Shown here one piece after another: positions 32,658 through 46,200 of a stretch of DNA of 64,000 nucleotides (the stretch's first letter is position 1; every line of letters begins with the position of its first letter). The stretch is taken from the NCBI GenBank assembly GCA_947069175.1, contig CAMTDV010000013.1:12658501-12722500 (forward strand), written 5' to 3'. Source of the stretch: Scalesia atractyloides (Eukaryota > Streptophyta > Magnoliopsida > Asterales > Asteraceae). The position numbers and the translations under genes were made by a program. The notes under the pieces were generated by a model. It did no database searches. It was not told where the DNA came from and worked only from the letters and a program-made list of their open reading frames with translations.

Positions 32658-32811
32658 TAAAGGTTGAACTTATTTTTTGAGCCTAGAAGCATATTCTTGA
32701 GGTAAAATTGTAAACTCTCCGATTTTTGTAGAATTCCACTAGAATTTAGCATTGGAACACCATTGGTGGCAAGCCATTAAGGTTTGACTTACATTACAAG
32801 TGTTTTCTTTC

Positions 32812-35800
32812 TGTAAAAATATATTGTATAAACTCAAATAACTTGTTATTTACAAACAAAACAAAGATCAAAAGATACAAACAACAAGAACAGACACTCT
32901 CCTCTCAAGCAGATCATCATGTTAACACTTAGTACAAGATCTCACACAAATGACACACGATCTCAACGAGAGATCATCAAAAAAGATCTAAAAACAGAGT
33001 AGACCCTAGGAGAGAGAAAGTAACAATTGAGAGAACAATCTGGAAATAAGACTGAACATTTATGAGAGAATGGTCCCATTAATAAGATGAGAACATATTT
33101 AAAATCTCTGAACAAAGGTAAAGTTGTCAAGTCCACCAAGAGCCGAGCAAGCCCACTTGTATTTCCATAAGCCCATGTAGCATTCCTTGTGTCCAACCAG
33201 CTTCCAATCAAGTCAACAAGCGTCTAGTCAATAGTGCATACAAAATAAACAAACAACAATATATCATAACATGAAAAATAATAATAAAAGTGACTATATA
33301 ATGAAAGTGACTATATTTTTTTAACAACCCCCCACACACACACGTTTGTTATTATTATCAAACAAATTAACTAAACTCAACTTATTACACACAACTTTAT
33401 GATGAGACAAACCTTTAGTAAAAATGTCAGCTCATTGATTATCAGTTGATATACCAATTGTTTTAATGCAACCTTTTTGAATTTGGTCTCTCAAAAAGAA
33501 CAAATCCAACTCAAAATGCTTCGTTCTATCATGGAAAACCGGATTAACTGCTATTGACAAAAGCAGCCGTATTGTCACAGCAAAGTTCAACAAGCAAAGA
33601 CACTTTAATATTTAACTCAGTCAACAAATTTACAAGCCACATAACATCACATGTCAAAGTGCACATAGCACGATGCTCAACTTATGTTGTAGATCGTGAA
33701 ATAGTATACTGCTTTTTTGCTTTTTCAAGTAATCAAAGAACTCCCTAAAAAAATGCAATAACCTGTGACTGACTTCCTAAAGACTAAGCACTTAGCCCAA
33801 TCAGAATCTGCATAAGCAAACAAGTCCAAACTAGGCCTTTTATCAAACAATATTCCTCTACTAGGTGCCCCTTTTAAATATCTTAAAACTCTAACAGCCA
33901 ACAACCAGTGACCCCTTGTAGGTTTATGCATAAACTGACTCAATATATGCACGGCATATGATATGTCAGGTCTAGTAGGAGATAGATAAATTAAACGATC
34001 AACTAATCTTTGATAACCAGGAACGTTTATCATATTCTCACTTTCTTTCTCACATAAAGAAGACACAACATAGTTTGGCTCAATAGGAGTAGACACATGT
34101 TTGCAACCGGTTAAACCAAACTCAGCAGAAGTTCTAAACAATATTTCCGTTGGGTAAGACATAAACCATCACTGGTTTTTAAAACCCAAGAAATATTTAA
34201 GAGTTCCTAAATCCTTGATTAAAAACTTGGTTTTATATAAACTGTTTTACTTTTTTAATCTCTGACTCATTATTACCCGTTATAACTATGTCATCAACAT
34301 AAACAAGTAATACAACAAAGAAAATTTTTAGATTTAATAAACAAAGAATGGTCACATTTACTTTGATTGAAACCTAATTCAAATAAAACACCAATTAACT
34401 TAGCATTCCACATTCTTGGGGCTTGTTTCAAGCCATACAAGGATTTATTTAATTTGCACACTCTTGTATCATTTTTTCTCATAATTGCGGTAATTTCATA
34501 TATACATCTTCAATTAAATCATCATATAAGAAGGCTTATTGATATCAAGTTGGTAGATTGACCAACTATAATGCACCGCGATAGCTAAAACACACCTAAC
34601 AAAAGTCATTTTTAAAAGTCATTTTTACAACTGGTGAAAAGGTGTCCTCATAGTCTCTCTCTTTTCTCTGACTATGCCCTTTACCAACTAACCAAGCTTT
34701 ATGCCTTTCTATTTCACCTGTCGACTTATATTTAATCTTATATACCCATTTACACCCAATAGCTTTTCTACCAAAGGGTAAATCAACAAGATCCCATGTT
34801 TTATTTCTATTGAGAGCCTCTATTTCATCATTCATAGCATTTATCCCATTACATACTTCTGAATAAGGCCTATGTTCAATAGTTTTATTCAACACAGCAG
34901 TTAAGTTTGAATAGTGTACAACCTTTTCAAAACCATAACTTTTACTTCAACAACAAAGTCATCAATTTTTTTAGGAAACACAATGTTCCTAGATGATCTT
35001 CTAGAAGCATTTATTACTTCAGAGTCCTTTGTGTCTCCCTCAAAATTGTCTTGAATTTCATTTGCAATACTCATTTGCTCTGCTCTATATGTCATCACAT
35101 AAGATTCTCTTGTCTGTTGTACTTCAACCCTGACAGTAGATGTATCTTGTGATGCAGATTGTTGAGTTTCAAGTGTTCTAGCATCAATCTCAATATGATC
35201 CCTTTTCTCATCATTGGGATCATCCACATGTTAGAATGTGGACTCTAGGTCGTGATACCAATCAAAAAAGTTAAGTGCATTTATGGTTTTATTTTGAACT
35301 GAATCAAACATTTCAAAAACAAATTGCTCTTAAAAGGGAAAATTGTCTCATAAAACTTAACATCTCTTGAAAAAAAATATTTGACTTAGTATAAAGACTA
35401 ACAATTTATATCCTTTCTTTTCAAAAGAATATCCAATTTTACACATTTTTCAGCTCTATTATTAAGCTTATTAGTTTCACTTAGAACTGTACAGAAACAT
35501 AGGCATCCAAACACCCTTAAATAATCTAAGAATGGTCCAAAATTATACACTAACTCAAAGGGAGCTTTCCCAGCAAGAACAGACGAAGGAGTCCTATTAA
35601 TAAGATATGCAGCAGTTAGTATACACTCATGCCAGAACCTAACAGGTAAATTACTTTGAAATAATAATGCCTAGTAACATTTAACAAATGTCTATGCTTC
35701 CTCTCAACAATTCCGTTTTGTTGAGGTGTATAAGCACAAGAAGTTTGATGAGTTATCCCTTTTTGTTTACAATAAAAACTCATTTGATTATTTACAAATT

Positions 35801-38800
35801 CAGACCCATTGTCACTTCTAAAACACTTAACAGTTTGTTAAAATTTGAGTCTGTATAATATTCAAAAAATCTTGTATATTTTCAAAAAATTCAGTTTTGT
35901 TTTTCATCAAACAAACCCATACAACCCTGGAATAGTCATCAACAATTGTTAAGAAATACTTATGTCCATATCTGCTAGTAACTCTATAAGGACCCCAAAC
36001 ATCTAAGTGTACAAATTCTCCTATATAACACTTAATAGAAAAAGCTCTATGTGTTGCTTGGCTCTGTGACATACATCACAGGGACCATGATCAGGTTCAA
36101 TTGAAATATTTAATTTTTTTTAAAACTTTAGCAGCCTAATCAGCAGGATGCCCTAACTTAGCATGCCATAACTTGTAATTACTAATACTATTACAACACA
36201 CCTTATCAAATAATAAAGTATTTCCATACATATACAATCCTTCAAGTTGACTACCAATCACCAGGATTTCTTGGTTAATAAGTCTTGTATATAATAAGCA
36301 TGTTCATCAAAGCCTATGTATAACTTATTTCTCTTGCTAGCTTATGAACTGATATCAAGTTAACACAGTATTTAAGGACAACAAACACATTATGTAACAG
36401 AACACCTTCGGCTAGTTTAAAAGAACCAATTTTAGTTACATAAGCACTAGTTCCATTGGGATGTTTAACTTGAATTTTCAAACTAGAAACATCTACAAAA
36501 TCAGTTATATTTTTCTCAGAATTAACCATATGATTACTTGCCCCTAAATCTATAATCCAACTAGTTCCTTTCCTAACACTAGAACCAAAACAATACACAG
36601 TTTCACTAAACAAATTTGAACAAAACAACTTACCTGAAACATTGCAGCTTTTTGGTGTTTCAGATGTCTTATCCTTTATAAGACTAAATAGCTTTGACAG
36701 TTGATCAGAATTCAAAGAAGAAAAAGGAATAATAGACTCATCAATATGAACATTATTACTACTATTACCTTTTTCCCCAAATTCCCTCTCGGTGGTTTCA
36801 TCCAAGAGGAATAACCAATTAATTCAAAGATTTTTCAATAGAATGACCAGTCTTATTACAATGACAACACTTTAAACTTTGATTTTGGTTCTTAACAAAC
36901 CTTCTTTTATTATCATTCAATGAATTAGTTTAGAAAAGAAACCAATAGTTTGATCTTTTGACACTGTTACATTTGAATTTCTATGAGTCATCTTCTGTAG
37001 AAACAATAGAGTTCTTTACGGTAGGAAAAGGCTCTCTAATAAGTAAACTAGTTCTAACTGACTGATAACCACTATCAAGACCCATTAAGAACTGCATGAG
37101 TTTAGTTAAGTGATTAAAATTGTTATACTGTGTTGAAGCATTGTAAGTGCAAGTAGGGATTTGTAAAATCTGGTCCAATATTTTCCTCATAATGTTTAAC
37201 TTGTGGTTATATTAGCCACAGACATTCCATTCTAGTTAAATGAGTTAATCTTTTGGTACAAATCAAGCACAAATGACCCATCTACTTTATCATATGTACC
37301 CCTTAATTCTTTCCTAACCTCAGAAGCAGATTTGGAATAAACATGACCCAGATAAAATTCTTCAAAAACTAAATTCAAAATACAAGTTAACACACTACAG
37401 AATTAAACCTATCCTATTGAGTTTCAAGTATTTCATTACCCTCAGGTTTTACAAAACTTCCATCTATAAAACCAATTTATTTTTTACCCTTAATGCAAGA
37501 GTCATTACATTAGCCCACACAGTATAATTTTCAGTTCCCTTAGGTTTTATACTTATAACAGTTAGATTTGTGGAATCACTAGCATGCAAATATCATGGAT
37601 TATCTGGTTCAAGTTTACTTATTAAAGTCTCACCAAACAAGTTAAGCAAATCAGCCATAACAACAAACAAATATGACAACCACAACCCAAAAAAGAGCAA
37701 CAGATCTGACCAATCATGACCAACTAAATAGCAAATCTGTGTCAGGGGCCAAATGGTAGATTCGTCACTCTATTGGTGCCTACCCAAGTCTTAACACATA
37801 AGCTGGAGTTTTATTCTACAACTATGAATCAACACAATTATCAAAGAGATAACAACAAACAAAGAACCAGAGAAACACTCAAGACAACAAGAATGAATCA
37901 ATAAACACATTGATGCAACACTGTATACCCTCTCTGTGTCCTAAATATCAAGACCGACCCAACTACTCCAGCAACAGCAATGCCTAATGCAAGAACAAAA
38001 TATAGAAGTTCAAGAAAGGAATAACACAACCTGAGGCATATAACTCCAAGCAATCAAATCGTGTAGCCTTCACTTACAAGATTCTAGAAAAGAGACAACA
38101 CTCAAGATCCGTTTAGTTTGCTGAGTTTGCTCTGTAATCTTCGTGGATTACAAAGACTAACATGAATCCCCTTCAAACTTCCACAACAACAAACCCTAAT
38201 ATTAGGGTTTCTGTTCTTTACACCGGTATCAACTTCCAAGAGCAGACAACTAGAATCAGCAGAACAATCGAATCACCAAGACTCCAAAATCACTAAGATC
38301 TGATTAGATCTGACACAAGAATAAACCCTAGAGGAAGGGATCTTCAGGAATTTTCAATATCTAGGAACGACAGCAACATAACTACCCAGAATCCAGTCAA
38401 GAACACTCTACAATCAACACTCAATAAACCCACAGCTAAAATATGATCAGAGAAAACCCTAGACCACAGAAACACCCAAAGAGCGATTATAGCTCTGATA
38501 CCATGTCAAAATACATGGTATAAACTCAAATAACTTGTTATTTACAAACAAAACAAAGATCAAAAGATACAAACAACAAGAACATACACTCTCCTCTCAA
38601 GCAGATCATCAACACAATGATCTTCAAACACTCAGTAACAAGATCTCACACAAATGACACACGATCCCAACGAGAGATCATCAAAAAAGACCTAAAAACA
38701 GAGTAAACTCTAGGAGAGAGAAAGTAATAATTGAGAGAACAATCTGAAAATAAGATTGGACAGTTATGAGTGAATGATCTCATCAATAAGATGAGATCAT

Positions 38801-39059
38801 ATTTATAATCTCTGAACAAAGGTAAGTTGTCAAGTCCACCAAGAGTCCAGCAAGCCCACTTGTATTTCCATAAGCCCATGTAGCATTCCTTGAGTCCAAC
38901 CAGCAGCTTCCAGTCCAGCCAACAAGAGTCCAGTCTAGTCAACAAGTCTCTAGTCAATAGTACATGTAAAATAAACAAACAATATAAACAACAATATATC
39001 ATAACATGAAAAATAATAATAAAGTGACTGTATAATAAAAGTAACTATATATTTTAACG
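32812..39059 (-). mobile_element. Degenerate Ty1/copia element, minus strand
   Basis: 3' LTR 32812-33326 and 5' LTR 38504-39059, about 90% alike. The primer site TGGTATCAGAGC (minus strand) is at 38492-38503, directly next to the 5' LTR, and a purine tract (GTGTGGGGGGT) is next to the 3' LTR. Flanks CTTTC and CTTTT are a near-perfect 5-bp target duplication. All copia domains are recognisable in order but broken by stops and shifts, so the element is dead. Confidence 0.92.
33725..37660 (-). pseudogene. Copia gag-pol relic
   Basis: Minus strand, from right to left. Gag starts near 37657 (MADLLNLFGE) and includes NYTVWANVMTLALR and, at 36981-37190, LMQFLMGLDSGYQSVRTSLL. A CCHC relic lies near 36840-36870. 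Protease has WIIDLGASNHM (36500s; the catalytic D-S/T-G is DLG here). Integrase has VHLDVWGPYRV and FLTIVDDYSRVVWV (35827-36072), then a piece near 35690-35825. RT has GCKWVYKIKYKSTGEIERHK (34596-34895), SLYGLKQAPRMW and YVDD (about 34290). RNase H has YADSDWAK (33725-34162). There are more than six frame breaks. Confidence 0.9.
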
Positions 39060-39507
39060 CTTTTTAATGGCGTTTGACTTACATGTAGTTGTAAGAGATT
39101 TAGTCAAAATTTTGATACAAAGGAGGGCTTCCAGGATGTCTTGGAATTGTTATTATTGGTCTTCAAAGCTTGTTAAAACTTAAAAGCACATCCAAATGTA
39201 GGTAGAATTAAAGTATTCGGTGTTTTGAACAAAAACACTCTCCTATAACTAGTTATATTGAAATGATAATTTTTAACCATCTAATATCATAAACCAGATA
39301 CCTTAACACTCATGATAAAAACCCATAAACTTAATGAGTAATGACCACAAAAATTGTTTTTAAATATTATTATAGGGATACTTTTGTGACATTCTGTAAG
39401 TTTTAATTGCTTTACTAAATAAAAATTATAATAATTATAGCGCAGTGTTTATTAAAATACCAATTCATTGTTAAATACTCTCACATATAGAAGGAGGGGT
39501 AGTCCGC
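39060..39507. other. No gene recognised
   Basis: Continues the host sequence cut by the copia insertion (TTTGACTTACAT recurs near 32784 and 39068). Only AT-rich spacer follows. Confidence 0.4.
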
Positions 39508-42473
39508 TGTCACGGAGTTAGTTCTTCAACTCGCATACGGCCTTAGAACACGGTCTAAGTAAGTCTTGCTGTAGTGTTGTTGGGTTTTGGTTATGAGATA
39601 TGCTAAATGGAACGTTGGATCGCAAGAGTATTGCTTGTAGTACTTGAACACAAGTAGACAAGATAAAAGCTTTGTATTAACAAAGAGAGATTACAAATAT
39701 GCTAGATGTTTACAAGTATTTGTGGATGCCTCGGTGGGCTCCCATGATCCATATTTATACTACATTGGTCACCATCTAGATTGTTCTTAATCTAGAACAC
39801 TCTTTACAAAATATCATACTTAAATATCTAAGATATTTCTTACTAAATATCATGATATTTGTTGATTTCTAGAGAGTTCTTTGTGCAGATTTTTATGGCT
39901 AATGTAACCAGTCATTTCCAGCAAATTCTAGGCCCTTCTTGGCTAATACTTTGTGCTTCTTAGCGTCTCCATGTTGCTGGAACAATACGGGTTGTTCCGG
40001 AGTCTTCCGGCGGCTCTTGATGCGTGTAGATGGCTCCGGAAGGTTCTAGAATGCTGAATTTTTTGGTTGAATTTTACGGAGCGTGACATCCTCCCCCACC
40101 TAAATTCGCAACGTCCTCGTTGCGATGCCCGAATGCCTCATGAGTCTTAATGAGTTGTATTGCGGATAATATTTTGCCTCGGTTCTTGGACTTCAAGGGT
40201 GCAGTATGTACTTCATCGCCTTTGATGATGTAGAGTGTATTCATGAATGGTGCTAGCATAGCCTTTTGTTTTCGAAAGAAACCCATCTCAAGCAAAATGT
40301 TATAGTCTTCGATTGGCACAATCGAGAAGTGTAACTTGCCTGCCCATATCCTGATTTTGGCTTTTACGCCCCAAGCAACACCTTTGATCGGTATGGGATC
40401 TTCGTTAGCGGCTTTAATCCAGCCTTCTTTGTTTGTGATTCTTAAGCCGAGTCTTCTTGCCTCGTTTGTTGTCATGAAGTTGTGGCTAGCATCGGTATCA
40501 ACCAATGATACTAAGGTTTCTCATTTGATTTCTAGATTCACAAAGCGAAGACCTTTTCCCTTTGTATTGCCCACGACTGTTGTCGGGTTAGCTTGATTTG
40601 CCATCGCCAATGGTTTTCCGTCAGTCTCGGCCATAGCATTTAAAACTTGCAGTTGCATTGCACCTAGGCGAACCTCTTTGGTTTCCTCAGGTTCGTCATC
40701 GTTGGTTCTTATAAGGGTCGTTAATCTGGGTTTCTTTAGGCAGTCTCGAGAATTATGAGGCCTATCGCAAAGGAAGCCGCCTTTGTTTACGGCTTTTCCT
40801 TTGTTACGTTAATGCCCGGTCATCATTCTTCCGGTAGTGATTTTGGTTGGTGGGTTTTGCTCCCCCACCTTTTGCATCGCCAGTCTCTGTGGTTGCAGAT
40901 CTTATCAAACGATTTTCATTTCGGTCAGCAACAGAGATTGCCGATGATAAGTCTTGAACATTTCGTTGTTCAAGTTCAGTTTTGGCCCATTGTTGCAAGC
41001 CATCGACAAAGTAAATGAGAGCATCCTCTGGCGAAAAGTCCGGGATCTCAAGCACAAGGGTAGTGAATTCATTAATATAATCTTTAATGCTACCCCTTTG
41101 CCTAAGGTTTCGTTGCCGAATCTTTGCATCGTGTTCGGCATTTTCCGGATAAAACCGGTTCTTAATTTCTTTTACAAAATCAGCCCAAGTGTTGATGGTG
41201 CACATACCTTTTTCGATCTCCATGTGCTTCCGTCGCCACCATGGAGCCGAGGTTTCCTTTAAGTATAAAGTCACCGTCTTGATTTTCTTGCCATCGTCAA
41301 TGATGTCTATAGCTTCAAAGTACTGTTCAATCTCCCAAATGAAGTCGTCAACGGCCCGTGCCTCCCGTTTTCCAACAAACGGAGATGGCTTTGGGACTTC
41401 AGACTTTGAAGAAATGATGGAGTCGCCTCAGTTTGCTAGTACTTGTTTGCAAATGTTTAACTCCATTTGCAACTCATTAAATTTTTCAGCAAACTTGCTC
41501 TCTATATTGCTTTGTACTTGCCCCAGCTCCTTCATAAACATCTCTTTTAGTTCAGCTTGCATGACCTGCATAGCAAGTTTGATGTCGTCTCTTAACTCGC
41601 CGAGCTCGCCACCTACTTGTTCTAGCGACTCGTTAGTGTTTGTTTGGAAGATGTCGACTTCAACCTTTAATTCTTCAACGTACGTCTTGAATTCAGCTAT
41701 CGATGTCTCCACATCTTCCACGCGTTTGTCTAAGTTTACGACCAAGTCCTTGGACATGTCTCGATTCTTTCTTCCACCTCTGCGAGTTTCATCGCGCCCA
41801 CGGGTCTCTTCTCCAGTGGCCATGGTTGTAAGTTGAGTCTTATCTTCAGCCATCTTGGATGGATCGAAACGTCACTCTGATACCATTTGTCACGGAGTTA
41901 GTTCTTCAACTCGCGTGCGGCCTTAGAATATGGTCTAAGTAAGCCTTGCCGACTTAGTGTTGTTGGGTTTTGGTTATGAAAGATGCTAAATGGAACGTTG
42001 GATTGCAAGAGTATTGCTTGTAGTACTTGAACACAAGTATACAAGATAAAAGCTTTGTATTGACAAAGAAAGATTACAAGTGTGCTAGATGTTTACAAAT
42101 ATTTGGAGATGCCTCAGATGAGCTCCCATGATCCATATTTATACTACATTGGTCACCATCTAGAGTGTTCTTAATCTTGAACACTCTTTACAAAACATCA
42201 TACTTAAATATCTAAGATATTTCTTACTAAATATCATGATATTTGTTGATTTCTAGAGAGTTCTTTGGGCAGATTTTTATGGCTGATGTAACCAGCCATT
42301 TCCAGCAAATTCTAGGCCCTTCTTGGCTGATATTTTGTGCTTCTTAGTGTCTCCATGTTGCTGGAACAATACGAGTTATTCCGGAGTCTTCCGGGCGGCT
42401 CTTGATGCGTGTAGATGGCCCCGAAAGGTTCTAGAATGTTGAATTTATGGCTGAATTTGTGCGGGGCTTGACA
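39508..42473 (-). mobile_element. TR-GAG-type LTR element (Gag-protease only)
   Basis: LTRs 39508-40088 (3') and 41888-42473 (5'), about 90% alike, minus orientation, running from TGTCAAGCCCCGC to CTCCGTGACA. The primer site TGGTATCAGAG lies next to the 5' LTR (about 41875-41885) and the purine tract GGTGGGGGAGGA next to the 3' LTR. The 1.8-kb interior codes for Gag and an aspartic-protease-like domain only. There is no integrase, RT or RNase H and no room for them. No clean target duplication was seen (TCCGC against CTGCG). Confidence 0.88.
40090..41853 (-). pseudogene. Gag and protease-like protein of the TR-GAG element
   Basis: Start ATG at 41853. A charged coiled-coil region (41853-41428) is followed after a single in-frame TGA by the retrotransposon Gag core: PSPFVGKREARAVDDFIWEI-like, YFEAIDIIDDGKKI, PWWRRK and FYPENAEHDAKIRQ (same frame to 40804). 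A CCHC-like FLCDRPHNSRDC lacks its first Cys. After a frameshift the protease-like part (40505-40074) reads VDTDASHNFM, where the catalytic D-T-G-A has become D-T-D-A. One stop, one shift and the lost Gly argue that this copy is inactive, but the Gag frame is otherwise well kept. Confidence 0.85.
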
Positions 42474-43216
42474 CTGCGCTACCTTTCAACTTTCTTAGCA
42501 AAGTACATTTCATTGTAATTTTTCTTTTTCGTTTTATGTATCGGCTACTTTTAAACAAAAAAGTTCTAGCCCGTGCTATCCCTCAACTTTTCTTCTAGAT
42601 CCGCCACTACTTGCATAGATCTGACAACAAAATTCTTTAACATTTTATTGTTGGTTTTGACTAGCATCACTTGGAGCTAAGGTTGTTTGGTTTTAAACTC
42701 TTGAAGAAACATTTGGGTCATTTGTTTCAAGTGACTCCATATGAATCCTTGACGGCTTTTGTTTTCTAAAGTTTAGAAAAAATTACATGTCAAAACGAGC
42801 CTCCGTCGTTAAAGATTTTTTAAAGACGGGAAAAACCTAGCACGTTTAACACGCCAAGTGAGGCCCCTAGCCATTTGGTGCAACAAAATGGCCGGCCACT
42901 AATTCTACATTTGTATTAAGTGGCGAGACTAGAACTTTTTAATCTCAGTGTCCTAAATACATCAATAATTCAGCCAATAATAACATCTGTGCTCCAACTT
43001 GAAGATGAGTATTAATCGTAAATTATGTACTTTTATTAGTTTGCGGCCCATTAGCGCGATATAAGTTTCTTCAACGTTTACTTTCTGTGTATATTAAAAA
43101 TTTCCCTCCAGTATAATCCATTCAGATATTTTCCCATTTCTCATTACACATTTTGCCTGGCTACATTCTGGAGGTATGCATGTCAATTAAAAGGGTTATC
43201 TAGAAAACCGATTTTC
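42474..43216. other. 3' flank of the intact IVD gene; no gene seen
   Basis: Spacer between the TR-GAG element and the IVD stop codon. About 100 bp next to IVD is shared with the pseudogene copy. No repeat or coding feature was recognised in the rest. Confidence 0.4.
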
Positions 43217-46200
43217 TTATTTCTCGTTAAAGAGTTCACGACCAATAATCATTCTTCTGATCTCACTTGTTCCAGCACCAATCTCATATAACTTAGCATC
43301 GCGTAGCAACCGCCCAGTCGGGTACTCATTCACATACCCGTTGCCACCTAGGCATTGAATCGCCTGCAAAAAGATTATAAGTTATTAAAATATATACAAA
43401 CAAAAGGATACAATAATGGAATTAAGATTTTTGATTAAGAAAATTGGTTTTGACCTGCACAGCAACTTGGGTGGCTCTTTCAGCAGCAAAGAGTATAACT
43501 CCAGCACAATCCTGTAATCAAATGAGTACAATCGTCAATGCAAAATGTACAACCCATAAGGCACATGAGGAGTTGATAAACTAGAACATAAACGCACCTT
43601 TGGAATAAGTATTCCGTTGTCACATTGTCTTGCAACAGAATACATGTATGATCTGTAAAAAAATGTTGATTAATTATTAGTAAACACGGGTGTGTGCAGT
43701 GTGCTCACGGGTCATGGAGTCATGGTTTACCTTGAAGACTGTAAAGACGTATACATGTCCGCAGTTTTTCCCTGTTTCACAGAAAATACAAGTCTATTTT
43801 TAGTTATTGAAATAATATTGTTATAATTTGTATTCATATTTCACGTGTTACTAACCTCCATTAGTTGAAACTCCCCAATGGGGCGACCGAATTGTTCTCT
43901 TTGGCGGATATAAGGAAGAACAACATCAAGACATGCTTGCATGATTCCGACTGGTCCACCCGACAGTACAAGTCTTTCTATATCTAAACCCGACATCATC
44001 ACATAAACTCCTGAAACGCGTAACTTATAAATATAACTCATCATCCAAATTTAATAAACAAATGAATTATATTATAATGATGGTACCTTTTCCCTCTTCA
44101 CCAAGAACATTCTCGTTAGGAACGAAGCAATGTTCAAAAACAAGCTCGCATCTGAAATTTGTAACAATTAGATAATCAGACGTATTTTGTATTAAAGAGG
44201 GATTAGGATATTATTTAACTATAATGCGAACATACGTGTCACTTCCTCTCATTCCAAGTTTGTCCAATTTTTGCGCAGTACTGAACCTGCATTGCACACA
44301 CAGCGACAAATATTGAATTTATTATTTTGCAAACATACAAAACTTATTTCAATACTTTTTTCCGTTATAGGCATCAAGATGAACAGACGTACCCGGGCAT
44401 CCCTTTCTCAATAATAAACGCGGTTATCCCTTTCGAACGAGAAGCAATATCTGTTTTAGCATAAACCACCTGGTTTTAACAAAAAACATAATGTCAACAA
44501 AGCAATGACACCTGGAAACTCTCTTGCAACAATAAATTTAGAGTAAAATGCCACTTTCGTCCCTGAGGTTTGGCCAGTTTTGCGACTTTTGTCCAAAGGT
44601 TTGTTTTCCGCATCCGGATCCAAAAAGTTTAGGATCTTGTCATTTTATCTAGCTCGTTAACTTCGTCCATTTTATCGTTAAGTCAAGGGTAGTTTCGTCT
44701 TTTTGTTAACTTAAAAGGCAATTCTGTCTTTCACTTTATGTACAAGCATTTAAAATAGCTCTCACTGACTCCGTTAGACTGATATGCCCTTTAAGTTAAC
44801 AAAAAAGACGGAAATACCCCTGAATTAACGGAGAAAAATGGATGGAGTTGACGAGCCGGATGAAGATGGCAAGATTTCGAACCTTTTGGATCCAGATGCA
44901 AAAAAACAAACTTTTGGAGGAAAGTTGCAAAACTGATCAAACCTCACGGACGAAAATGGCATTTTACTCATAAATTTAATATGATGAATGATGAACATAT
45001 AAATAAGCTAATTAATTACCAGTGTTTGAGCAATGGGACCGTTGGTGCACCACATCTTGTTCCCATTAAGAACATAACCGCCATCAACACGATCAGCTTT
45101 GCATTTCATGCCAACAACATCTGAGCCAGCTGATGTTACGAAAAAACAAAAATCAATTCAAAATAAAGCGTCAGTCTGCAAAGACTCAACACAATCTAAA
45201 AAGGACCAAAACTAGGGCTGCTAACGAACTGAACTTCATGAACCGTTCGGTGGGAACTCAGGAAGTTCGTTTATGTTCGTCCGTTTAATAAATGAACGAA
45301 CATGAACAAAGGCTGCGTTAGTTCATTTATGTTCGTGAACGTTCGGTAACGTGTTCGTTTATGATCGATAGTTCATTAGTGTTTTTAATTTTCATATTTT
45401 GTTTATATACTTCAAAATTCCAACGGATAAAATATTTAATAAGCATCAGCGTGTTATATATTCTATTCATGAGCACTTCTTTGTGTTCGTTTGTTTTCAT
45501 TTGTGTTCATGAACATTAGTTTGTGTTTGTTTGTGTTCATGAACGTTCATTTGCGTTCATTACCTAACATTAACAAACGAACACGAACAAGTTTATTTCC
45601 TTAACGAACGAACACGAACAGAAAATCTAGTTCGGTAAGTGTTCATGAACCGTTCGTGAACACATATATTCCCTTAACAAACAAACACTTGTTTCGTTCA
45701 TTTGCAGCCTTAACCAAAACTACTTAATAAAAAAAATACCATTAGGTTCACTCATTGCAAGGGCTCCCACATGTTCCCCACTGATTAGCTATATGATGAA
45801 ACGAAATTAGACTGAAGCCACGAAAAAACATACAGAAATAATAATTAAAAAATAAAATAAAATAGATAAAACCTTAGGCAAATATTTTTCCTTCTGGGCT
45901 GCGGTTCCATTTCTCACCTGCGATGTCAACAAGCACGTTAATCGCTATACTAAACTTGTTAAACATGTGAAAGCAGCAAATATTCAAAACAACGTAGTTT
46001 TGATTAGTAATTACCAACTGATTAATGCAGAGGTTAGAATGTGCGCCAAAGGATAAACCAACTGATCCTGATGCACGGCTAATTTCCTCCATAGCTAAGC
46101 AGTGATATACGTAACCAAGCCCTAGCCCTCCGTATTCCTCTATGAAACAAGTATAATATATTTACTCTTTCAACTTGTGAGTCAACTTGAAAATAATACA

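Larger units (their letters stand above)
27913..32811 (+). repeat. Outermost LTR-like sequence of a three-deep nest
   Basis: Starts TGTAACACCTCAGATATT at 27913 inside the Harbinger relic. It continues on both sides of the next LTR (27913-28259, then 32206 on), with GTCTTGCCAC and a TATA box AGTATAAATAGG near 32284-32295. It shows a near-palindrome around CTTACGGACCGTAAG (about 28129-28143) and related CTTACGGATC pieces. Its own 3' end was not found. The sequence continues to the copia insertion at 32812 and perhaps beyond 39059. Confidence 0.5.

Noticed and set aside
41189..41836. 215-codon plus-strand frame in the TR-GAG element
   Set aside because: Antisense to Gag; Ser-rich by-product with no domain.
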